A stretch of DNA of 64,000 bases from Dysgonamonadaceae bacterium (GTDB taxonomy: Bacteria; Bacteroidota; Bacteroidia; Bacteroidales; Azobacteroidaceae): positions 1 through 64,000 of the forward strand of contig JAIRKO010000039.1 of the NCBI GenBank assembly GCA_031260045.1, read 5' to 3'. Shown here piece after piece: positions 21,302-31,436 of this stretch. Under the pieces are notes generated by a model. That model ran no database searches. It was not told the origin of the DNA and worked only from the letters and a program-made list of their open reading frames with translations. How positions within the stretch are numbered: position 1 is the stretch's first letter; the number at the start of each line of letters is the position of its first letter. The position numbers and the translations under genes are program-made.

Positions 21302-22105
21302 ATGAAACCTCTTAACTCTAAAAAAGTCTTACCTTTGCCACAAAATAATTCAAACGCAACTGTGGCTAAAAATAAATTACGGAAATTTGAAGAATTGAGC
21401 GCCTGTTCCCATGTGTTTCAATATCCTTTTCCCGTTTTGCAGGAAAAAGAATTTGAAATGAAAGGCAAATGGAATGCCCTGTTTTTTGAAAACAGCCGCC
21501 CGATTGTTGTCGAAGCCGGCTGTGGAAAAGGAGAATATACGGTAGGTTTGGCAAAATGCTTTCCCGAAAAGAATTTTATCGGAATAGACATCAAAGGCGC
21601 CCGGATGTGGAGCGGAGCCACCCAAGCCCAACGGGAAAATCTGAAAAACGTGGCTTTTATCCGCTCCCGTATTGAATTGATAGACCGGTTTTTTGCATCG
21701 GGCGAAGTTGCCGAAATCTGGCTCACATTCCCCGACCCGCAAATGAGTAAAGTTAATAAACGCCTTACCTCTACGCGGTTTATGAAACTTTACAACCGGA
21801 TTTTGAAAACAAACGGTGAAATCCACCTGAAAACCGACAGCAATTTCCTGTTTACCTATACCTGCGAAATGGCGAGAGTTAATCGCTTTCCGGTGTTGAC
21901 GCAAACCGCCGATTTGTATGAAAGTCCGTTTGCCGGCGAAATCCTTTCCATTCGGACGTTTTACGAACAGCAGTGGCTCAAACGGGGAATTCCCATCAAA
22001 TACATTCGCTTTGTGCCGGAGGCGCGCGAGACTTTTGTTGAACCTGAAACGGCAATCAAACATGATACTTATAGGAGTGAAACAAATCACGAGATTCGCC
22101 GGTAA
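21302..22105 (+). CDS. trmB: tRNA (guanine-N7-)-methyltransferase
   Basis: VEAGCGKGEYTVGLA...FIGIDIKGARMW...WLTFPDPQMSKVNKRLTS; actual start may be the GTG near 21362. Confidence 0.93.
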   Translation: MKPLNSKKVLPLPQNNSNATVAKNKLRKFEELSACSHVFQYPFPVLQEKEFEMKGKWNALFFENSRPIVVEAGCGKGEYTVGLAKCFPEKNFIGIDIKGARMWSGATQAQRENLKNVAFIRSRIELIDRFFASGEVAEIWLTFPDPQMSKVNKRLTSTRFMKLYNRILKTNGEIHLKTDSNFLFTYTCEMARVNRFPVLTQTADLYESPFAGEILSIRTFYEQQWLKRGIPIKYIRFVPEARETFVEPETAIKHDTYRSETNHEIRR

Positions 22106-22302
22106 AAAAGTCGTCGGGAAGCGATTTTCTTTACGCCTTCGAGGGGACGGTACACAACATGTCGGAATGTTTATCGTTTGCTACCAAACAGATTGTAACG
22201 GAAATCCGCCGGAATTTGAGCGTGATTTTATCGGGACGCGCGGCGCAGGAAGGCGCGCTTGTTTGTCTTGAATAAATACATTACTTTTGCAGTCGAAAAA
22301 AC

Positions 22303-22374
22303 GCCCTTGTAGTTCAATGGATAGAACGGTCGTTTCCTAAACCACAAATTCGGGTTCGATTCCCGGCGAGGGTA
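22303..22374 (+). tRNA. tRNA-Arg (anticodon CCT)
   Basis: Acceptor GCCCTTG/CGAGGGT; D arm GTTC-AATGGATA-GAAC; anticodon loop TTCCTAA; T arm TCGGG-TTCGATT-CCCGG. Confidence 0.88.
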
Positions 22375-22437
22375 CAAAAGCGGGTCTGGGCGCTGTTATC
22401 CCGCGAAAAAACTAAGAACGAAGTCCGGTTTCGCAGA

Positions 22438-22465
22438 GGATTGCGGGTCAAGCCCGCAATGACGG
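22438..22465 (+). repeat. 28-bp direct repeat, copy 1 (REP-like palindrome)
   Basis: GGATTGCGGGTCAAGCCCGCAATGACGG, identical to 27318..27345. Confidence 0.9.
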
Positions 22466-22734
22466 TTTCTTCGCGCTTCCGCGCCTTACGTACATTAATC
22501 ACCAATGATTATTTTTTCGTCCCCAAAACCCCCAATTTTGTACAAAAACCCGCCCCTTTGATACCCAATTTCCCAAAATATTAAGCGTTTATAGGTTTAT
22601 TCCAAAAATTTGTTTTACATTTGCGCGTTCAAATACCGTTTTTTATGTATGTCCCGAAAAATGGTAGTATATAATATAAGGTGTATTTGAAATGTGAGTA
22701 CTTATATTTCTATTAATTTATTAAACATGTTTTT

Positions 22735-25700
22735 ATGAAAAGAAAATTATTTACATTGCTTTTAGCAATTGGAGTTTTGACTACTTTTCAGGCAAACGCA
22801 CAGCAAGTGAAGAATTCGTTGAGAGTTCGGATTTTCGCTGACGATAGCGGTTTGGATACTACCAAACTTAAGCTGAATAGTACTGTTCAAAAGAAGAATC
22901 TAAACGATTCTTTCCCTAAAGAGAAAGACCCTAACGCAGTGGTCAACTGGTTCTCTTTCGATAACGAGAGAGGTAAACCTTATTTTTTGAAGAGAGACGC
23001 TCAAGCTACCGACTCTGCCAAGAGTAGAGCGCGGTCGTTTGCAGACTCGCAAAGTATTTTTACACTGAAGTGGTTAGCGCTGGGGGGTGTTGATGGTCAA
23101 ACGATTGATACCACCAGATTCAGTATTACCTCGAAAGGTAAGGATGCACTTAGTTTACCGGTACGAGGCGGAACAACAACGAATCAGTTTAGTATCGTAA
23201 CGGGGGGTACAAAACCGCATGTTCTTGTAAATCTCTTCGATTCTCTCAAGAATCCCGGATTTGGATACAAGCCAGACGGTACGCTCGTGGATCGACCCGT
23301 GAAAGGTTATTTGGTATGGAGCCAACCCATTCCAGGGTATAAAAGTGACTCGATTACGTTAGACACGGTGCCGCCTGAGTATGCTTTCGTAACCACCCAT
23401 AAAACAACCGGCGAGCTTCAACTTAAGTATTTCAATGAATTTGCCTTTTGGGGAGACACTTTACCGACTTACAATGAATTCAGGGGATTTCAATTCGGCA
23501 AATTCGAGAAATACGAAGACCCCACCCAGGGCAGACGGTTTTCTGCGGGAAGATTGTATCAAACCGATACATTTCCTTTTTTCGCAATATACGACAAGGA
23601 TAAAAATTTGTTGAATAGTAGTAACACAGCGAACAACCCTGTCAATTGGAGCTACAAAAACCCGCTTGATACGGCAGTGTATTCGTTCTTCAAAGCGGGT
23701 GTTTCAGCGAATAAAGATGCGCTTCTGCTTGGAGATACTATCATTAAGTTGGATAAGATGTTTGAATTTATCAACAAGAAGAAGAATGATAAAGATATTA
23801 GCCACCCAGTACGCACTGTTGGTGCTGATTCAACGTGGTATTACTCGTATATCTTGGATAGTACATTTGTAAAAGCATTAGACACAATAAAACTAATAAC
23901 TGAAAGTGATACTATAATAACCGGTTATAGCGAAGTGCCATTTACATGGGTAGGGCTTGGAATGAATAATAGAGACACTCTACATCTATTAAAGGGAGAC
24001 ACTACGATATTTTTTAAAATCGGCGCCGGCAACACCTTAGAGTTTACTGCTAAGATAACGGATAAAGATGAAACAAAGGGTGAAGTAGACGTATGGTCAA
24101 ACGGCAACCCTGATAAATTTAAAGTTGGCGATGACGAAGTGTATATATATGGAGATACAATGATGTGGGTGGTTTTCGCTGATGTTATTGGTAAGTTTGT
24201 GGTCGGAAGAGATTCTACTGCCCGACCCGATGCTGAAAATCGACTTGACTCGCTTTTGACTTTTAGGTATACGAATGAAGATGGCTGGGCGAGAGATACG
24301 GTAGGTTTAGTTGAGAGATATGTATATAAAATCAATGATGACTGGCGTCCTCTTTTCGTAACCATAGAGGAAACGGATGATTCCGAACCTGAAAGACTGT
24401 ATACCTACGTAGGAAAAGACTGGTTAAAGGAACACAAGTATCATCTGGGTTCTGTAGAGCAGAAAATTCTTATTAAAGGTTTTGAAGGCAGGTCAATTGT
24501 TGAAGATACAGAAACACACTACGCCACGCTTGCGCTGGGCAAAGGTCTTGACCTCACGTTTGAAATTGTAGATTCACTTTTGAAAGACGGACACTTACTC
24601 CATTATAAGAAAGTTGACTTTAACGGCGACAATGAAGTCAATCAACCTACATTCGCTACTTTTGAGAATGTTCACAACAAAGGAAATAATAAGGATAGTA
24701 TTATCGCAGTGTTTCAGATCAAGCAAAACAACAAAATCCTGACCGTTTTGGATACGATATCATTCAAGTCTCCGCTTACCAACTCGTTGGGATGGAGAGA
24801 TGATTCCATTCCGTTGGAAGGTAACGATAGGGTTCTTCAATACTTTGCCATTTTGCGTGATTATACCACCGATAGCGTTATTACGTTCTTGCCTTTGGCT
24901 CGCACAGACTTTGGCGCTGGGGATACGCTGATTTTCAATTTGAAAATAGGTCAAATAAGAGGCACTTTCGCTAACTTAGATACCGTATTTCGCGTTGAAG
25001 CCGCGCTTACCCATGAATTGGTTGTTGCCTCTATTCTTTCCGAAATGGAACCCATTAGCGTTTCATTACACTCTACTTTAATCCCGTGGCAATGGGATGG
25101 AAATCCGTATGTTTCTATCGAAAACGAACACGTAGGTTTTTATCATGGAAACAACGACAGGACAAAAGGTGAGTTTAATATAAACGATATTGGATCGCAC
25201 TGGAGAGTAAAAAAAGTAGAGCCCAATCTCGCAAAAAAAATAATAGACACCGCGTGGATATTTACTCCTACCTATACTGTCTATCTACAAGACACCGCGC
25301 TCGGCGCTGATAAAGCACCTAAATTTTCAGGAAAATTAGTTTATGCTTATCAAAACGCTGCCGGAGATGTTGTATTGGCAGACACATCTGACAATATGGT
25401 TAATATATTAAAAGGAGATACCCTCGTCAAGATTGCTTCCTTTAATCCTGATGATTTCGATTTGTATACTATTTCACCTGCGAAACGAGCAAATATTTGG
25501 TCTTTCTACGATGTTGAAAAGTATATTACTTTCGATAGGAGTTTGGATTCAATCATACAACCGGTTGGTTACGATATGGTTGAAAAGAGTGAGGCTTCTG
25601 TTGTGAATGTAGCCAAATTCAGCAACAATCATTTGGTAGAAGAGATAATAGATGGTAAAACGGTGTATTTGTATCCCTATACTACTTATACATTCTCTTT

Positions 25701-27216
25701 CCTTTCCGAAAGTAAACAAGATACCTTTTACTTGGGCTTGTTGCCGGACGAAAAAGTAATCAAGTGGATACACCATGACACCATCGCCAAACATGACACC
25801 ATCGCCAAATATGGCAAAATCAGGAAAGCGTTCCGTTTGCTTAAATACATTGACGAAACTGGCAAAGACTTCCGTTTTCTGCAAACTGATGACGTTGTTG
25901 CACAACTGATTATGGCTGGCGGCGACGGTAGTAATTATAGCCTCACGGAGGATCCCTATGGTATTTATAGGATGGTTCAGGATGTTGATCTGCTTGTAAC
26001 AGAAAGAAAGGCTATTAAGTGGACTATTTCTCGTGCTGGTGACTTTGAATATCTTAAAATTGAGGGCATCAATCACAATGTAGAAGGTATATTACACAAT
26101 ACCGACTTTGATGATGATCTTGTTGTTACGAAAAGAGGAACAGTAGGTCGCCTTGACACAAAGGTAGATGACAACGCGAATCTCTTGTTCGAGAAAGTGG
26201 AAGATGACGCAGCAATTGTCGACCCTATCGAACCGGTGTTAGCGCATAGTGAAACTCCGGTATACTATTATATCAAGCTCGGCGATAAATATCTGCACGA
26301 TGACGGCGAAGCCGTTGCTACTTTTTCAGTTTCAGAAAACGACAAAGAAGACGACGCATCCAAGTTTGCTTTTGCGTTAGCAGGAGACAGCATAGAAGGA
26401 TATAGAGTTATACTTGAGTCTAAGGTTCCTAACTACTTGACGATTATGGGTAAACATCATTTGTTCTTTACTATGGACAAGGATGATGCTTATGAGTTCG
26501 CTTTGGAATTCCTCGGCGAACGCGACTTCAAGGAATTGGTGTTTATCAAAAACATTCAAGCAAACGGGGTTGAAGGTAAATTGCACAGCGTTGAATCTGC
26601 AGGTCAATCGCTTGCTATCGGCGAAGAGGAAGTTGCAGCGCTTGTAGATACCGACGCTGCCGAAAATCTCATCTTCACCATAGCGTCTCCTGTTCTTCTG
26701 CCGCTCGCTGGAGATCCTGAAGTTTCTACCACCAACGACACGATACATTATTATATCGGAACCGCTGACGGTAAATATTTGACGGTAGATGAAGAAGACA
26801 AAGTTGTTTTTGCCGAAATAGCGAAAGAAGATGCAACTACGTTTGCATTTGATAGAGTAAACGACGAAGAAAGCACAAACTTTGTAATTTTCTCTGCCGC
26901 AGGTTATTTAACTCTTGGAGATGAAGGTTTTGCATTCGGCGAAAGTCTGGAAGCAGCGCATACATTCTCACTGGATATTATTGGACACTACATTCCCACC
27001 GGTATTAAAACCGTTAATGCTTCTTCAGTGAGCGTTTACGGCGTTATCGGCGGCGTGAAAGTAGTGAACGCAACGGGCGCAGTAGCCATCTACACCATTG
27101 ACGGTCGTTTGGTTACACAAAAAGCGGTTGTTGCACCGGCTCAAACGATTTCGGTACCTGCGGGTATCTATATCGTGAGAAACGGTTCGGAAGTATCCAA
27201 AGTGCTTGTGAAATAA
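22735..27216 (+). CDS. very large secreted protein with Por/DUF6383-like C-terminal sorting region
   Basis: 1493 aa; signal peptide MKRKLFTLLLAIGVLTTFQANA; C-terminus VAIYTIDGRLVTQKAVVAPAQTISVPAGIYIVRNGSEVSKVLVK. Confidence 0.9.
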   Translation: MKRKLFTLLLAIGVLTTFQANAQQVKNSLRVRIFADDSGLDTTKLKLNSTVQKKNLNDSFPKEKDPNAVVNWFSFDNERGKPYFLKRDAQATDSAKSRARSFADSQSIFTLKWLALGGVDGQTIDTTRFSITSKGKDALSLPVRGGTTTNQFSIVTGGTKPHVLVNLFDSLKNPGFGYKPDGTLVDRPVKGYLVWSQPIPGYKSDSITLDTVPPEYAFVTTHKTTGELQLKYFNEFAFWGDTLPTYNEFRGFQFGKFEKYEDPTQGRRFSAGRLYQTDTFPFFAIYDKDKNLLNSSNTANNPVNWSYKNPLDTAVYSFFKAGVSANKDALLLGDTIIKLDKMFEFINKKKNDKDISHPVRTVGADSTWYYSYILDSTFVKALDTIKLITESDTIITGYSEVPFTWVGLGMNNRDTLHLLKGDTTIFFKIGAGNTLEFTAKITDKDETKGEVDVWSNGNPDKFKVGDDEVYIYGDTMMWVVFADVIGKFVVGRDSTARPDAENRLDSLLTFRYTNEDGWARDTVGLVERYVYKINDDWRPLFVTIEETDDSEPERLYTYVGKDWLKEHKYHLGSVEQKILIKGFEGRSIVEDTETHYATLALGKGLDLTFEIVDSLLKDGHLLHYKKVDFNGDNEVNQPTFATFENVHNKGNNKDSIIAVFQIKQNNKILTVLDTISFKSPLTNSLGWRDDSIPLEGNDRVLQYFAILRDYTTDSVITFLPLARTDFGAGDTLIFNLKIGQIRGTFANLDTVFRVEAALTHELVVASILSEMEPISVSLHSTLIPWQWDGNPYVSIENEHVGFYHGNNDRTKGEFNINDIGSHWRVKKVEPNLAKKIIDTAWIFTPTYTVYLQDTALGADKAPKFSGKLVYAYQNAAGDVVLADTSDNMVNILKGDTLVKIASFNPDDFDLYTISPAKRANIWSFYDVEKYITFDRSLDSIIQPVGYDMVEKSEASVVNVAKFSNNHLVEEIIDGKTVYLYPYTTYTFSFLSESKQDTFYLGLLPDEKVIKWIHHDTIAKHDTIAKYGKIRKAFRLLKYIDETGKDFRFLQTDDVVAQLIMAGGDGSNYSLTEDPYGIYRMVQDVDLLVTERKAIKWTISRAGDFEYLKIEGINHNVEGILHNTDFDDDLVVTKRGTVGRLDTKVDDNANLLFEKVEDDAAIVDPIEPVLAHSETPVYYYIKLGDKYLHDDGEAVATFSVSENDKEDDASKFAFALAGDSIEGYRVILESKVPNYLTIMGKHHLFFTMDKDDAYEFALEFLGERDFKELVFIKNIQANGVEGKLHSVESAGQSLAIGEEEVAALVDTDAAENLIFTIASPVLLPLAGDPEVSTTNDTIHYYIGTADGKYLTVDEEDKVVFAEIAKEDATTFAFDRVNDEESTNFVIFSAAGYLTLGDEGFAFGESLEAAHTFSLDIIGHYIPTGIKTVNASSVSVYGVIGGVKVVNATGAVAIYTIDGRLVTQKAVVAPAQTISVPAGIYIVRNGSEVSKVLVK

Positions 27217-27245
27217 TTAGTAAAAATATCATAAACGCGATCATG

Positions 27246-27275
27246 AAAAGGGCGTTCCTTATGGAACGCCCTTTT
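27246..27275 (+). terminator. rho-independent terminator
   Basis: AAAAGGGCGTTCC-TTAT-GGAACGCCCTTTT plus T-run. Confidence 0.9.
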
Positions 27276-27317
27276 TGTGTTTTTTTGTTTTGCAATGACG
27301 GCTATTTCGCCTTCGTG

Positions 27318-27345
27318 GGATTGCGGGTCAAGCCCGCAATGACGG
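27318..27345 (+). repeat. 28-bp direct repeat, copy 2
   Basis: Identical to 22438..22465; overlaps the 3' end of the M20 peptidase gene on the other strand. Confidence 0.9.
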
Positions 27346-28395
27346 GAGTATCAACCGAACATATAAATCAATCCCCTCCCTGATTTCTGCCAATTCGATA
27401 AACTCATCGGCAGCATGGGAACGCGAAGATTGCCCCGGTCCGATTTTTAAAGCGGGAAAGTCCATAAAAACCCGGTCGGAAAGCGTCGGCGAAGCAAAAG
27501 GCGTTAGCCCCAACCGGAGCGCCTGCTGCACAACCGGATGCCTAAGCGGAATATGCGAAGCTTTCAAACGAAAAGAACGCGCCTTCACTTCACACCCGCA
27601 GGCATTTGCGATTTCCTCAAAAAGCCCCTCGTTGGTATAACACTCGTTGGTTCTGACGTCGACCGTAAACCGGCATTCACTCGGAATTACATTGTGTTGC
27701 GTGCCGGCTTGTATCATGGTAACGCTCATCTTCACCGCGCCCGACAAGGGTCCGACTTTGGGAAACTCTTTATTCCGAAACCATTCAATTGCCGGAATTG
27801 CGTTGTATATGGCATTGTCGCCTTCGTTACGCGCCGCATGTCCTCCCTTTCCGCGCACCGTTACGTCGAGCGCCATCAGCCCTTTTTCGCTAATGGCGGG
27901 CTGCATGCCCGTAGGCTCGCCCACAATCGCCCAGTCGATGGGCGGTAGCGTCGGTAAAACCGATACAATACCGTTTTCCCCCGAAACTTCCTCTTCGCAG
28001 GAAGCCAGAAAGATAAGATTATTGTCCCGCTGCGTTTCCGACAGGATTAAAAACACCTGAAGCAGTGAAACAACCGACGCGCCGGCGTCGTTGCTACCCA
28101 GTCCGTAAATTTTCCCGTCTTCTTCCGTCGCGGCAAAAGGGTCTTTACTCCAACCCTCTGCCGGTTTTACGGTGTCGATATGCGAATTGAGCAGCACCGT
28201 CGGTTTCGCGTCGTCCCAATGCGGCGACAGCAGCCAAATGTTATTTCCTTGTCGCTGCGGCGACAGCTTTTTTTCTTTTAAGTAATTTTCCAAGAAATCG
28301 GCTAAAGCGGTTTCTTCCCGGCTAAAGGATGGGCGGGTGATGAACTGTTTCAGTAAATCCGCCGCGTTGTTGTAGAATGAAGTATCAATATCCAT
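27328..28395 (-). CDS. M20 family metallopeptidase (acetylornithine deacetylase/ArgE-like)
   Basis: LLNSHIDTVKP; GLGSNDAGASVVSLL; FLASCEEEVSGENG; VGEPTGMQPAISEKGLMALDVTVRGKGGHAAR. Confidence 0.9.
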   Translation of the reverse strand: MDIDTSFYNNAADLLKQFITRPSFSREETALADFLENYLKEKKLSPQRQGNNIWLLSPHWDDAKPTVLLNSHIDTVKPAEGWSKDPFAATEEDGKIYGLGSNDAGASVVSLLQVFLILSETQRDNNLIFLASCEEEVSGENGIVSVLPTLPPIDWAIVGEPTGMQPAISEKGLMALDVTVRGKGGHAARNEGDNAIYNAIPAIEWFRNKEFPKVGPLSGAVKMSVTMIQAGTQHNVIPSECRFTVDVRTNECYTNEGLFEEIANACGCEVKARSFRLKASHIPLRHPVVQQALRLGLTPFASPTLSDRVFMDFPALKIGPGQSSRSHAADEFIELAEIREGIDLYVRLILPSLRA

Positions 28396-28431
28396 AAAAA
28401 TTAAGAGTTAAGAACTAAGAGGTTTTAACTC

Positions 28432-29949
28432 TTAATTCTCATATATAATTCCTTGTTTGCGAAGCGTAAGGCTACCGCCAAAAGTACCGCCGCCAAAAAA
28501 TTCGCCGTTATCGCAACCGGCAGACAATCGGATGTCGAAACCATTGGCGCGGGCAGGCGTATAAATCAATTCCAGCAGGGAAGCGACGCCCTTTTTGACG
28601 GACAAGAACGGGACATAATAACTCCCCCAACTTTGCCCGCCCGTCAACAGCAACCGGTATTGCAGGCTTGGATGCAAATATCCCTCCACGCCCAAATGAA
28701 ACGCAATGATGCGGCTGCTTTTGAAATTAATCCGCCCGTCGGTATTGTATATCGGCGCAAGCAGCAGCGGCGAGCCGAGACTTTGCCCGAAATGCGATGG
28801 TCCCTGCACATAATCCGTGTTGTTGTAATAATTATCGTTCCCGTTGCCTTTTTTAATCAGGCGGTCGCGGTGTTCGTCGTCCATGCCGATGTTGTGATGA
28901 ATGGGACCGGTTTGCTGTTTGGTATAAATATATTCAAAAACAACGCCCGACAGCAGCGACCGGTCGCCCGTTTTATATTCCGCGCCAAACAAACCGTCGC
29001 GGTAATTCTCAAACACCATTCCCGAACCGTCGTCGAAAAAATGATTGGTATAAATGCTCAATCGGCGTTGCGCCGCCAGTTTGTAGTCGAAACGAAACAG
29101 ATAGCCGCCCCACTGCGAACCCGCCACATAGGCATTGTCCGCAGCCGACGCGCCGGCAGAGCCTTCTTTGGCAACGACCATGCGAATAAAATCGTCAATT
29201 CCTTGCGGCTGGCGGATTACGACATATTGCCGATCGCGATACTGATACAATTTCCCGCCCCACTGCGCGGCATGATCCATTTCGACCGTGAACTGCAGCC
29301 GGTTGCGGTCGGCAATATTCCCGAAACGGAAATAAACGGATTTACGGTGCGACAAAATGTCCGTCGTATAGTCGCGATTGCGCGGGCGGGCGGTGTTTTC
29401 CTTCCAACGGCTGTCTAAATAATAACCGACGGAAAAATCGCCCTTGAAATACATATTTCCCTTCGTATAAGGGACGGGCAGGTATTCGGGCAGGCTGATT
29501 TTTATTTCGGGGATGGGGCGGGCGTTGTTTGATTTCACAAAGTCGCCGGAACTGAGGCGGGCGTTTAGCGAGGAGGCGTAATCTTCCCGCATTCCGACGT
29601 CCAAACGCCAGATGGTCAGGTTGAGGCGGGCATAGAGTTGTTGTATCCAAATATTTCCGGAGGCGGAAGCATTGGCGGCGGCGACGTCCACGCCCGCTTC
29701 CGCCGACCAACCGCCGGGCAGGCTTTGCGCGTGGAAAACGCCGCCCTTGACGTACAGGTTATTCGCATCCACCGGCACGCTCCCCCATTGCCGGTTTATT
29801 TGCCAAAACGGCGTATGCTCGCCGGTTGCAACCACGCCGGCGGTTTCCACCCTGTACGTGCCTTTGGTTTGAGGGAAAAGGGGCGGGATGGAGAAAACAA
29901 GTAAGATTAGGAAAACCGGTCGTTTCATATGTGTGTGAAAGTTTTTCAA
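28432..29949 (-). CDS. capsule assembly Wzi family outer membrane protein
   Basis: Signal peptide; TPFWQINRQWGSVPVDANNLYVKGGV; LSHRKSVYFRFG; beta-barrel-like organisation. Confidence 0.75.
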   Translation of the reverse strand: MKNFHTHMKRPVFLILLVFSIPPLFPQTKGTYRVETAGVVATGEHTPFWQINRQWGSVPVDANNLYVKGGVFHAQSLPGGWSAEAGVDVAAANASASGNIWIQQLYARLNLTIWRLDVGMREDYASSLNARLSSGDFVKSNNARPIPEIKISLPEYLPVPYTKGNMYFKGDFSVGYYLDSRWKENTARPRNRDYTTDILSHRKSVYFRFGNIADRNRLQFTVEMDHAAQWGGKLYQYRDRQYVVIRQPQGIDDFIRMVVAKEGSAGASAADNAYVAGSQWGGYLFRFDYKLAAQRRLSIYTNHFFDDGSGMVFENYRDGLFGAEYKTGDRSLLSGVVFEYIYTKQQTGPIHHNIGMDDEHRDRLIKKGNGNDNYYNNTDYVQGPSHFGQSLGSPLLLAPIYNTDGRINFKSSRIIAFHLGVEGYLHPSLQYRLLLTGGQSWGSYYVPFLSVKKGVASLLELIYTPARANGFDIRLSAGCDNGEFFGGGTFGGSLTLRKQGIIYEN

Positions 29950-30344
29950 TATTTGCTAAAGCGATAAACGCTCCCATTATGCGACAAAACCAACTGTTTC
30001 GCATCCAAACGGTGAATGTCATACACCACGCTCGTGTCGTTCCAAAGCGTCAATTTCGCTTGATAATAATGATTTTTATCCAATTGGATATGCAAACGAT
30101 TCCTGTCGGGAAAATCAATATATCCATATATAGGTGATTTATTTTCTTCCTGCGGCAATATCGTGTAAGAAAAAACCGCCTGACGCTGAAAGGCGTAAAA
30201 AACGGTATCCACCTGTTGAACGCGATTGTTGCCGTCGTCAATGGTCTTCAGCTGCCACATCCCGTTGATGGCGGGGTGGTCGCCATCCGAGCAGGCGGCG
30301 AGGAAAAGGAACGGGATGAAGATTGCAAATAATAGTTGTTTCAT
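29946..30344 (-). CDS. lipocalin-like lipoprotein
   Basis: Lipobox LFLAAC; INGMWQLKTID...; overlaps the Wzi-like gene by 4 nt. Confidence 0.7.
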   Translation of the reverse strand: MKQLLFAIFIPFLFLAACSDGDHPAINGMWQLKTIDDGNNRVQQVDTVFYAFQRQAVFSYTILPQEENKSPIYGYIDFPDRNRLHIQLDKNHYYQAKLTLWNDTSVVYDIHRLDAKQLVLSHNGSVYRFSKY

Positions 30345-30395
30345 ACTTAAAAATTAATCGTTGCCTTTACCCGCCCGAGTAAAGGGTCATTAAAT

Positions 30396-31436
30396 TTAAA
30401 CAACGCCCAAACCATGCACCAGCAAGTAAGCAATGGCAGCCAAAACGGCGCTTGCCGGAATGGTAAGAATCCATGCCCAAAGCAGGTTAATCGTAATATT
30501 CCAGCGCACGGCAGACAGCCTTTTCACCGCGCCCACGCCCATAATCGCGCCCGTAATGGTGTGCGTGGTGCTTACCGGTATTTTCCATATCTCTGTGAGA
30601 AACAGCGTTAACGCGCCCGCCGTTTCGGCGCAAACGCCTTCCAGCGGAGTTACCCGCGTGATTTTCGTACCCATCGTTTTTACGATGCGCCAGCCGCCCA
30701 TCATCGTGCCAAGCCCGATGGCTCCGAAGCAGGTGAGCGGAACCCAGTCAGGCACGCTACTCACCGAATCAATCCAACCCATCGAAATCATTGCCGTAGC
30801 AATAATTCCCATTACTTTTTGCGAGTCGTTCAAGCCGTGTCCCAAACTGAACAGCCCGGAGGAAAACAATTGCAGGCGTTTGAACGTTTTTTCCGCTTTA
30901 TTGGGGTTCATTCGCCTGAAAGTCCACAATATACCGAGCGTGATAATCGCTGAAATAAACAGCCCGATTAAGGGCGCAAGTATGATAAAAGACGCAATTT
31001 TAACAATCACGGACGTATGAATGGCTTTGAACCCGACGGCGCAGATGGCGGCTCCGGCAAATCCACCAATCAGGGTGTGGGACGAGGAGGAGGGGATGCC
31101 CAGCCGCCAAGTGAGTAAGTTCCATGTGATTGCGGCAAGCAAGCCGGACAGGATAATCGGCAGCGTGATAAACTCTTCCCATACGGTTTTGGCAACGGTG
31201 TTGGCAATTCCGAACTCGCCGATAACGTATTTGGCAACGAAAAACGCAACGAAATTGAATGCTGCCGCCCAAAGCACGGCTCGGAAAGGAGTTAAGACGC
31301 GAGAGGTAACAATCGTAGAGATAGAATTTGCCGCATCATGGAAGCCATTGATGAAATCAAAAACAATTGCCAGAACGACGACGGTAATAAATAAAACCAT
31401 GCGTTTCTTTTTTAAATAGTTATGCGTATTTGACAA
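30396..31436 (-). CDS. inorganic phosphate transporter, Pit family
   Basis: FDFINGFHDAANSISTIVTSRVLTP; GIPSSSSHTLIGG; SLGHGLNDSQKVMG; PVSTTHTITGAIMGVG. Confidence 0.96.
   Translation of the reverse strand: MSNTHNYLKKKRMVLFITVVVLAIVFDFINGFHDAANSISTIVTSRVLTPFRAVLWAAAFNFVAFFVAKYVIGEFGIANTVAKTVWEEFITLPIILSGLLAAITWNLLTWRLGIPSSSSHTLIGGFAGAAICAVGFKAIHTSVIVKIASFIILAPLIGLFISAIITLGILWTFRRMNPNKAEKTFKRLQLFSSGLFSLGHGLNDSQKVMGIIATAMISMGWIDSVSSVPDWVPLTCFGAIGLGTMMGGWRIVKTMGTKITRVTPLEGVCAETAGALTLFLTEIWKIPVSTTHTITGAIMGVGAVKRLSAVRWNITINLLWAWILTIPASAVLAAIAYLLVHGLGVV

Noticed and set aside
22075-22271. Possible multi-frameshifted gene remnant between trmB and tRNA-Arg
   Set aside because: Pieces such as MSECLSFATKQIVTEIRRNLSVILSGRAAQEGALVCLE look protein-like, but I could not tie them to any family, so no feature is claimed.
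28453-29418. 321-aa ORF antisense to the Wzi-like gene
   Set aside because: Fully overlaps a better-supported secreted beta-barrel protein; no recognisable domain.
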